A stretch of DNA of 6,798 nucleotides. Source: Pseudomonadota bacterium (lineage in GTDB: Bacteria > Pseudomonadota > Alphaproteobacteria > Rhizobiales > Xanthobacteraceae). The notes beneath the pieces were generated by a model, which did no database searches, had not been told where the DNA came from, and saw only the letters and a list, made by a program, of their open reading frames with translations. The DNA is taken from assembly GCA_023431725.1 (NCBI GenBank), contig JAEYVN010000451.1, positions 1-6,798 on the forward strand. Reading direction: 5' to 3'. A program made the translations under genes and the position numbers. Each line of letters starts with the position of its first letter. The stretch's first letter is position 1. Positions 1 to 4,576 of the stretch are shown in pieces.

Positions 1-365
1 TCGCCGGTCTGTCCGAGCGGGACGGCGCGATAGAAGCAGCTCTTGCGGCCGGTATGGCAGGCCCCCGGCCCTTTCTGCTCGACGCGCAGCCAGACCGCAT
101 CCTGGTCGCAATCGACACGCATCTCGACCACGCGCTGGGTGTGGCCGGATTCTTCGCCCTTGCGCCACAGCTTCTGGCGCGAGCGGCTGAAATAATGCGC
201 CTCGCCCGTGGCGATGGTCTTCGCAAGCGCCTCCTGGTTCATATGCGCGACCATCAGCAATTCGCCGGTCGCCGCATCGGTCGCGACGGCCGTGACAAGG
301 CCATCGGCATCAAACTTCGGTCGCAGCGTCAGACCTTCTTCGATTTCCGCCGTGCTGGCAGCCAT
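1..365 (-). CDS. hisI: Phosphoribosyl-AMP cyclohydrolase HisI (3' end cut off by the window edge)
   Basis: HisI opens the adenine ring of phosphoribosyl-AMP to give ProFAR, an early step of histidine biosynthesis, in the cytoplasm. From the ATG at 365, 121 residues are visible before the left edge; the family is usually about 110-150 residues, so only the C-terminus is missing. The family signature is clear: [16 protein letters not shown] (about residues 60-75), the metal-binding DCDQD segment (D85, C86, D87, D89) and [11 protein letters not shown] (C103, C110), which with C86 supplies the probable zinc cysteines and magnesium aspartates. The start is supported by GGAG at 372-375 (read on the minus strand), 6 nt upstream. 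It lies 81 nt downstream of folE on the same strand, with a terminator-like hairpin in between, so it may depend on read-through or on its own promoter. It is the monofunctional HisI type as far as seen; a HisE fusion past the edge cannot be excluded. Confidence 0.95.
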   Translation of the reverse strand, partial: MAASTAEIEEGLTLRPKFDADGLVTAVATDAATGELLMVAHMNQEALAKTIATGEAHYFSRSRQKLWRKGEESGHTQRVVEMRVDCDQDAVWLRVEQKGPGACHTGRKSCFYRAVPLGQTG

Positions 366-385
366 CGCTTGCTCCAATGTCCCTC

Positions 386-414
386 AAAGAAAATGGCCGG
401 GTCGCCCCGGCCAT
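386..414 (-). terminator. Intrinsic terminator downstream of folE
   Basis: On the minus strand a perfect 9-bp stem, ATGGCCGGG pairing with CCCGGCCAT (406-414 with 393-401), encloses a 4-nt loop and is followed at once by a T-rich run (TTTTCTTT, including the end of the stem). This is the classical layout of a Rho-independent terminator for folE, which stops at 447. It sits between folE and hisI, and the hisI ribosome binding site starts only about 10 nt after the T-rich run, so it could also act as an attenuator or processing site controlling how much folE transcript reaches hisI. Confidence 0.75.
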
Positions 415-446
415 CGCTAATCTGCAACCTGCCGCAAGGCAATCGG

Positions 447-1082
447 TCAGCGCTGTCCGGCGCGGATCGAGGTCAGGAAGCGCACCTGCTCGTTGGCGTC
501 CTCACGGAAGGTGCCGCGGAATTGGGTGGTGATCGTCAGCGCACCCGGCTTGGTCACGCCGCGGATCGACATGCACATATGCTCGGCCTCGATCATCACG
601 GCGACGCCCTTCGGCTTCAGGATCTCGTCCATCGCGGTGACGATCTGCGCCGTCATGTGTTCCTGAGTCTGCAGGCGATGCGCGAAGATGTCGACAAGGC
701 GCGCCAGCTTCGACAGGCCGACGACCCGATCCACCGGCCGATAGGCGACATGCGCCCGGCCGTAGAAGGGCATCATGTGATGCTCGCAATGCGAGTTGAA
801 GGTCATGTCGCGCACCAGCACGAAATCGTCGTAGGCCTCGCTTTCGGCAAAGGTCCGGTCGAGCACTTCGGCCGGGTCCTCGCGATAGCCGCGGAACATT
901 TCCTCATAGGCATCGACCACGCGGCCCGGGGTGTCGAGCACACCCTCGCGTACCGGATTGTCGCCGGCAAAGGCGATCAATGTCCGCACAGCCTCTTCGG
1001 CCTGTTCGCGGGTCGGGCGAACAATTTCAGGTGCGTTGGCATTCTGGCCACCCTTGGGCCAGGGCTTGATAATAGCGTCCAT
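447..1082 (-). CDS. folE: GTP cyclohydrolase I (FolE type IA)
   Basis: FolE converts GTP to 7,8-dihydroneopterin triphosphate and formate, the first committed step of tetrahydrofolate synthesis and also the entry to queuosine precursors. The 211-residue protein matches the usual length of about 190-225. The N-terminal 25 residues are a variable tail. The core shows [16 protein letters not shown] (48-63), the zinc and active-site segment [13 protein letters not shown] (96-108), the VVGLSKLAR turn (120-128), [10 protein letters not shown] (138-147) and [12 protein letters not shown] (165-176). C99, H102 and C170 have the spacing of the three zinc ligands of the Escherichia coli enzyme. The intact CEHH motif and the third cysteine make this the zinc-dependent type IA rather than FolE2. 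The ATG at 1082 has a GGAGA-type ribosome binding site at 1091-1095, 8 nt away. It is divergent from the Fe-S scaffold gene, with candidate promoters in the gap, and its own terminator lies just downstream. Confidence 0.97.
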   Translation of the reverse strand: MDAIIKPWPKGGQNANAPEIVRPTREQAEEAVRTLIAFAGDNPVREGVLDTPGRVVDAYEEMFRGYREDPAEVLDRTFAESEAYDDFVLVRDMTFNSHCEHHMMPFYGRAHVAYRPVDRVVGLSKLARLVDIFAHRLQTQEHMTAQIVTAMDEILKPKGVAVMIEAEHMCMSIRGVTKPGALTITTQFRGTFREDANEQVRFLTSIRAGQR

Positions 1083-1178
1083 CCGAGGTCTCTCCGTTCG
1101 ACCGATGCTCTCAATTCAAGGGAATGGAATCGGGCACCGGGGGTGTCACCGGGTCGGCCGCGTCGCCCGCTCCCGGGC

Positions 1179-1210
1179 TTGGACGCTGCATTCCCAAACG
1201 CCTATATAAT
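1179..1210 (+). promoter_or_regulatory. Candidate sigma70-type promoter for the Fe-S scaffold gene
   Basis: A perfect TATAAT lies at 1205-1210 and an overlapping TATATA at 1203-1208. TTGGAC at 1179-1184 would serve as the -35 element, 18 nt from TATATA or 20 nt from TATAAT. Transcription would begin about 40-50 nt before the ATG at 1266. The -10 element is strong; the -35 match and spacing are only moderate. The call is from motif reading alone. Confidence 0.5.
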
Positions 1211-1231
1211 CGGTCAGCGCAGCAACTCCAA
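1203..1231 (-). promoter_or_regulatory. Candidate divergent promoter for folE
   Basis: Read on the minus strand, TTGGAG (1231-1226) and TATATA (1208-1203) are separated by 17 nt, the optimal sigma70 spacing. The -10 element is the same self-complementary TATATA used by the plus-strand candidate, so the two promoters would be back to back and mutually exclusive for polymerase. The perfect palindrome CCAATATTGG at 1228-1237 overlaps the -35 element and could be an operator. Motif-based inference only. Confidence 0.4.
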
Positions 1232-1265
1232 TATTGGTTGCCGACGGAAATGGTTGGCTTTTTTC

Positions 1266-1727
1266 ATGCTGAACGACGTCTATAACTCCAAAATCCTCGA
1301 ATTGGCCGGCTCGATCCCGCGGATCGGCCGTATGCAGGACGCGCATGGCAGCGCTACCGCCCATTCAAAACTCTGCGGTTCCACGGTCACCGTGGACCTG
1401 AAGATGGACGGCAATACCGTCACCGACTTCTCCCATGACGTCAAAGCCTGCGCCCTGGGCCAAGCCTCGTCCTCAATCATGGCGCGCAATGTCGTCGGCT
1501 CCCAGGCCGAGGAGTTGCGGTCGCTGCGTGAGACCGTTCGCAAGATGCTCAAGGAGAATGGTGCCCCGCCTGCGGGCAAGTGGGTCGATATCGCTGTTCT
1601 GGAGCCGGTGCGCGACTACAAGGCGCGTCACGCCTCCACCCTTCTGACCTTCGATGCGGTCGTTTCGGCGATCGAGCAGATCGAGCAGAAACGCAAGGCG
1701 GCGAAGGAACCAGTCTCCGCCGAATAG
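1266..1727 (+). CDS. IscU/NifU N-terminal-type iron-sulfur cluster scaffold homologue
   Basis: This 153-residue protein belongs to the IscU/SufU/NifU N-terminal fold (COG0822), whose members hold nascent Fe-S clusters delivered by a cysteine desulfurase. Recognisable are YNSKILELAG (6-15), the first cysteine in AHSKLCGSTV (C37), the second in KACALGQASSSIMA (C62, equivalent to the GCGSAIASSS segment of IscU), and PVRDYKARHASTLLTFDAVVSAI (114-136), matching the C-terminal PPVKIHCSILA segment. Two functional positions differ by my eye alignment: the aspartate after the first cysteine (CGD in IscU) is serine (S39), and the third cysteine after the conserved histidine (H122) is alanine (A123). 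It may therefore bind clusters differently, act as a carrier, or need a partner. The reading frame stays open far upstream, but only as antisense of folE and hisI. The ATG at 1266 fits the family N-terminus and the promoter at 1205-1210; no strong ribosome binding site precedes it. It converges on the ClpP-like gene with a 22-nt gap. Confidence 0.88.
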   Translation: MLNDVYNSKILELAGSIPRIGRMQDAHGSATAHSKLCGSTVTVDLKMDGNTVTDFSHDVKACALGQASSSIMARNVVGSQAEELRSLRETVRKMLKENGAPPAGKWVDIAVLEPVRDYKARHASTLLTFDAVVSAIEQIEQKRKAAKEPVSAE

Positions 1728-1749
1728 ATCTGGAGGCTGAGGTTCGCGA

Positions 1750-3054
1750 TTATTGTGCCGCCGGCTGCAGGCCGGCGTGCTCACTGCGATCGGTTTTCGC
1801 GCAGGCGGTCAGGAACTGGGTGGCATTCTGCGCCGCGCCGGTATTGCCGATCCGGATCACGTATGCTTCGTCCGCCTCGCTCGTGGTCTCGACGGTGATC
1901 GAGCGCGCGGAATTGGACGCGAAGCTGCGCAGCACGCTCGCCGGCACGACCGCACTCGCCGCCGACATGCGCTCGCCCGACGTCTGGCTGTCGCGAGAAA
2001 CGCCGAGCACCATCGGCACGGTCTTGCCGGACATCCGCAATTCGACACTCTTGAGCGGACTGCTTGGGGCCTCGGCTCCGGCGCGGCGGGTCTCGGTATA
2101 GAGCACCATGACGTCACCGGCGCTGCTGCCGCAGGCAAAGGTGATATCCAGCGTGCCGAGCTTCTCGCCCTCGATCGTCAGTGGATGGCGACGCGTCAGC
2201 GTCGACGATCCGGATCGCTCGACCATCGCCCATCCGCGCACGCGATCATTTGCCTGCGACGGAGTGAGCGCGATGCGCTTCAACGGACCGCCCGCGGCCG
2301 GCGACGGTGTCGCCGCGCTGGTCTCGCCCGGTAATGAACGCGCGTCGGTGACATTCGACGTGTCGATATTCATGCGGCGCAATTCATCGCGCGAGAGCGA
2401 GCGCATGGGTTCCCATGGCGGAATGCGCAACGAGATTTCCAGCAACTCGACGCTGCCACCCATTTCGACGGTGTATTGGGCAAGCTTACCGATATCGCGC
2501 TGCACGAGGACGAGGTCCTCGGCCGAATAGGTCGCGGCGGCGGCGTCGTCGCGGCGGTCGCCAAGCCAGATCTGGTGGACACGGACGCGCGCATCGCTCG
2601 GAACCACCCGCTGGGTCCCGGCCAGCAGCACGAACGCGCACATCGACTCGCAGTCGGCCTTGGCAAGCAGGTTGGCCGGAATCGCCTTGCCGCCGGTGTC
2701 CGTATAACCCGGCAGGTCAACCGTACGGCCGACCGTGGTGGTCATGCCCAGCTTGCGGATGGCGCGCCCGAGCGCGATCGCGCCGTGCACCGAGCCACCC
2801 TCGGAATTCAGCGCGATTATTCCGCCGCGGATCTGGTTCCTGCGGGCAAATTCCTCAAAGTCGCGGGCCGTCTCTGCCCGGATCATTCCGGTTGCCGAAA
2901 CCCATGTCTTGCATTTGGCGCCGCAGGGTACGGCATCCTGCCGCAACACAAACTGCATCGGAGCCGAGCGCGAAGGATCGCTCTCCGCCACCGGCGCTGC
3001 GAAAGACACAAAAAGGCACCCCAGTGCAATCGCACTGAACAGGCGTCGCTTCAT
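1750..3054 (-). CDS. Secreted ClpP-fold (COG3904-like) periplasmic protein, putative serine hydrolase
   Basis: The 434-residue product begins with a clear Sec signal peptide (MKRRLFSAIALGCLFVSFAA, cleavage likely near residues 20-25), so it acts in the periplasm or outside the cell. Residues about 55-235 carry a ClpP/crotonase-type fold: NSEGGSVHGAIALGRAIRKLGM (83-104) matches the oxyanion strand, ADCESMCAFVLLAG (133-146) matches the ClpP nucleophile segment with S137 as the probable nucleophile, and ARVRVHQIWLG (155-165) carries the probable catalytic H160. The acidic third residue is not obvious. The nucleophile is flanked by C135 and C139, and an earlier pair, C44/C48, sits just after the signal peptide; disulfides are plausible. 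A low-complexity linker (about 240-256) leads to a C-terminal domain (about 258-420, with C308 and C418) that I do not recognise. The start at 3054 is chosen for the signal peptide and the GGGGAG at 3059-3064; a GTG at 3132 and an ATG at 3084 would bury it. Substrate unknown. Divergent from yidD. Confidence 0.8.
   Translation of the reverse strand: MKRRLFSAIALGCLFVSFAAPVAESDPSRSAPMQFVLRQDAVPCGAKCKTWVSATGMIRAETARDFEEFARRNQIRGGIIALNSEGGSVHGAIALGRAIRKLGMTTTVGRTVDLPGYTDTGGKAIPANLLAKADCESMCAFVLLAGTQRVVPSDARVRVHQIWLGDRRDDAAAATYSAEDLVLVQRDIGKLAQYTVEMGGSVELLEISLRIPPWEPMRSLSRDELRRMNIDTSNVTDARSLPGETSAATPSPAAGGPLKRIALTPSQANDRVRGWAMVERSGSSTLTRRHPLTIEGEKLGTLDITFACGSSAGDVMVLYTETRRAGAEAPSSPLKSVELRMSGKTVPMVLGVSRDSQTSGERMSAASAVVPASVLRSFASNSARSITVETTSEADEAYVIRIGNTGAAQNATQFLTACAKTDRSEHAGLQPAAQ
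1759..1777. repeat. GC-rich hairpin at the convergent 3' ends
   Basis: CGCCGGC and GCCGGCG form a perfect 7-bp stem around a 5-nt loop, inside the last codons of the ClpP-like gene and 31 nt past the scaffold stop codon. No T-run follows on either strand, so it is not a standard intrinsic terminator. It could still slow or process the two converging transcripts, or be chance in GC-rich coding DNA. Confidence 0.35.
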
Positions 3055-3287
3055 GCAACTCCCCGTACTCTGGGCCCGCGCCATCTCTGCGCTCCGGCTT
3101 TCACGCCGGTTATGCGGGACCACGTCACCCACTCTTATTTTTTAGTATGCGCCGCGGATTCACGTCCAGCACAGACTTTAGTAGTTTTAACCCTAAAGCG
3201 TACGCTTGCGCATCGCGGAACCACCTCGCTGCACTGCATATATGGCGTTTTTCAGCTTATTTGAGTGCTGCCTTAGAAGGAACCACT
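3055..3287. other. Divergent intergenic region between the ClpP-like gene and yidD
   Basis: These 233 nt separate two divergent genes and are locally richer in A and T than the flanking coding DNA, as expected of a regulatory region. They hold the GGGGAG ribosome binding site of the ClpP-like gene (3059-3064), a small hairpin CCGGC/GCCGG (3094-3098 with 3105-3109) in that gene's leader, a spaced inverted repeat CTTTAG-N11-CTAAAG (3176-3198), a 12-bp perfect palindrome (3196-3207), and the yidD ribosome binding site AGAAGGA (3275-3281). I could not assign convincing -35/-10 pairs for either gene. Confidence 0.6.
3176..3207. promoter_or_regulatory. Overlapping inverted repeats, possible operator
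   Basis: CTTTAG at 3176-3181 and CTAAAG at 3193-3198 are inverted copies with 17 nt between equivalent positions, a spacing that suits a dimeric regulator on one face of the helix. The right arm overlaps the perfect palindrome AAGCGTACGCTT at 3196-3207. The site lies about 122 nt before the ClpP-like start and 80 nt before the yidD start, so it could control either or both. The regulator is unknown. Confidence 0.35.
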
Positions 3288-3635
3288 ATGAGCTGGATGG
3301 AACCCGCGACAACGAATTGCAATCAGTGTGTCCGCAACGCACCACGGAATGGCGGCCGCGCGCTGATCAAGATCTATCGCTACACGCTCTCGCCGTTGAT
3401 CGGGTTCCATTGCCGCCATTTGCCAACCTGTTCCGAATATGGCGACGAGGCCTTGAGACGCCACGGATTATGGGCCGGCGGCTGGATGACATTGGGCCGG
3501 CTATGCCGATGCCAGCCCTACGGAACAGCGGGACTCGATTTCGTCCCACAGCAGAAACCGGCACAGGCGCGCTGGTATCTGCCGTGGCGTTACGCGCGCT
3601 GGCGCGGCACCAACGAGACACCGCCGACGGCCTGA
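3288..3635 (+). CDS. yidD: Membrane protein insertion efficiency factor YidD
   Basis: YidD is a small protein of the inner face of the cytoplasmic membrane that assists YidC/Sec-dependent insertion of membrane proteins. The 115-residue product shows the full family signature: LIKIYRYTLSPLIGFHCRHLPTCSEYGDEALRRHG (26-60), GWMTLGRLCRCQPYGTAGLDFVP (65-87). The family cysteines are C42, C48, C73 and C75. Two further cysteines (C11, C14; CNQC) sit in an N-terminal extension that the shortest YidD proteins lack, and a basic, tryptophan-rich tail follows (about 96-106). The amphipathic N-terminal helix of the domain would dock on the membrane. The ATG at 3288 is chosen for AGAAGGA at 3275-3281, 6 nt away; the frame stays open to 3147, but that stretch does not look coding. 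It is not beside yidC, rnpA or rpmH, where many bacteria keep yidD. Its 3' end overlaps the msrQ 3' end by 46 nt. Confidence 0.95.
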   Translation: MSWMEPATTNCNQCVRNAPRNGGRALIKIYRYTLSPLIGFHCRHLPTCSEYGDEALRRHGLWAGGWMTLGRLCRCQPYGTAGLDFVPQQKPAQARWYLPWRYARWRGTNETPPTA

Positions 3636-4507
3636 CCGCCACGGGGCGACGCTTTGTCGCGAGCCGGCCGCGTATACGCACGAACAAGGTCCAGCAGACA
3701 CACGGCAAGGCCCGCGCCGAGCACATACCAGCCGGGACGGATGGCGAGTTCGAAATCGAACACCGTGGACAGCACCGTCATCGGCGAGACCTTGTACCAA
3801 AGCGCGATACCGACCGCTTCACCGAAGAACGTCAGTAGCGTCACCACAATCGTCATTGCGAACAGAACCAGCGTCGATGGCTCGCGCATGCGCCACGCGA
3901 CAAGGCGATACACCATCAGCCAGCCGAACAGACCGCAGATCGTTGCCGGCAAGGTGAAGTCGGCCTTGGTCTGCTGGAAGAAATGGATCAGCGCCAGGAA
4001 CGTGATGGCGTAGGTCAGCTGATGCAGCTGCCGCCATCTGAGCGCGCCGAGCCGCTTCACCATCGTATCGTTCGACGTGACGGCGAGCGCAAGCAGGCCG
4101 AGCCAGGCCACGAAGCCAATGGTGAGATAAAGCCGCTTGACGATCTCGAGCGCGACCTTGACGAGATCGAATTTCTCGTCGGCGATATACAATCCGATAT
4201 GCAGCGTCGCATAAACAAACGCGCCGACGCCGATCAAGCGCCGCACGTCAAGAAGGCCGCCGAAGCGCCCGCTACGCCTGATCGGCGTGATCGCGAGCGA
4301 CATCAGGATGAACAGCAACGCCCAATAGCCCGTGCGATGCACGAGATCGTTGAGCAGACGCGGCGCCAGCTGGTGCGTCCACCAGGCCTGAAGCGCAAGC
4401 ACCACCGGCAGCAGCAGCAGGGCCAGCGCCGTGATGCGCAGCGCGGATATTCCCCCGCGCCGGTCCCGCCAGAGCTGATAGCCGTGAACCTGAGCCGCCT
4501 GTGCCAT
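3590..4507 (-). CDS. msrQ: MsrQ/YedZ-type heme-binding membrane subunit (ferric reductase-like fold)
   Basis: MsrQ is a b-type-heme inner-membrane protein that passes electrons to the periplasmic molybdoenzyme MsrP, which repairs methionine sulfoxide in envelope proteins. The 305-residue product has hydrophobic segments near 22-42, 60-74, 92-108, 127-143, 165-177, 187-205, 213-230 and 258-276. Family motifs are HRTGYWALLFILMSLAITPIRR (57-78), RRLIGVGAFVYATLHIGLY (89-107) and RWRQLHQLTYAITFLALIHFF (157-177). H103, H162 and H175 are the probable heme ligands. It is longer than the E. coli protein of about 211 residues; the extra C-terminal part carries about two more membrane segments. The ATG at 4507 has only a weak ribosome binding site (TAGGCG-like). 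It follows the hybrid kinase gene by 69 nt on the same strand and may be co-transcribed. msrP is not in the window, so a different redox partner cannot be excluded. Confidence 0.88.
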   Translation of the reverse strand: MAQAAQVHGYQLWRDRRGGISALRITALALLLLPVVLALQAWWTHQLAPRLLNDLVHRTGYWALLFILMSLAITPIRRSGRFGGLLDVRRLIGVGAFVYATLHIGLYIADEKFDLVKVALEIVKRLYLTIGFVAWLGLLALAVTSNDTMVKRLGALRWRQLHQLTYAITFLALIHFFQQTKADFTLPATICGLFGWLMVYRLVAWRMREPSTLVLFAMTIVVTLLTFFGEAVGIALWYKVSPMTVLSTVFDFELAIRPGWYVLGAGLAVCLLDLVRAYTRPARDKASPRGGQAVGGVSLVPRQRA

Positions 4508-4576
4508 ATCGGGCGCCTACCATATCGCCGCGGACCAACGAAGCCCGCTTGTTGCTTTTGACGCGGATGTGACCGC

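Noticed and set aside
54..1265. Open frame on the plus strand continuing upstream of the Fe-S scaffold gene, giving a 557-residue product
   Set aside because: It is antisense to hisI and folE, both clearly real; its translation has no family features until the ATG at 1266, where the scaffold homology begins.
1728..1749. Terminator in the 22-nt gap between the converging scaffold and ClpP-like genes
   Set aside because: No inverted repeat with a T-run fits inside the gap; only the hairpin at 1759-1777 is near, and it lacks a T-run.
3055..3132. Upstream GTG (3132) and ATG (3084) starts for the ClpP-like protein
   Set aside because: Either would put 10-26 residues before a textbook signal peptide; GGGGAG directly precedes the start at 3054.
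2476..3264. 262-residue plus-strand open frame opposite the ClpP-like gene
   Set aside because: No recognisable motifs, and it runs across the signal-peptide end of a well-supported gene and into its leader.
3147..3287. 47-residue N-terminal extension of yidD
   Set aside because: It crosses the AT-richer regulatory gap and the palindromes, and the ATG at 3288 has a good ribosome binding site.
3983..4561. 192-residue plus-strand open frame opposite msrQ
   Set aside because: It is antisense to a clear membrane-protein gene and has no recognisable domain.
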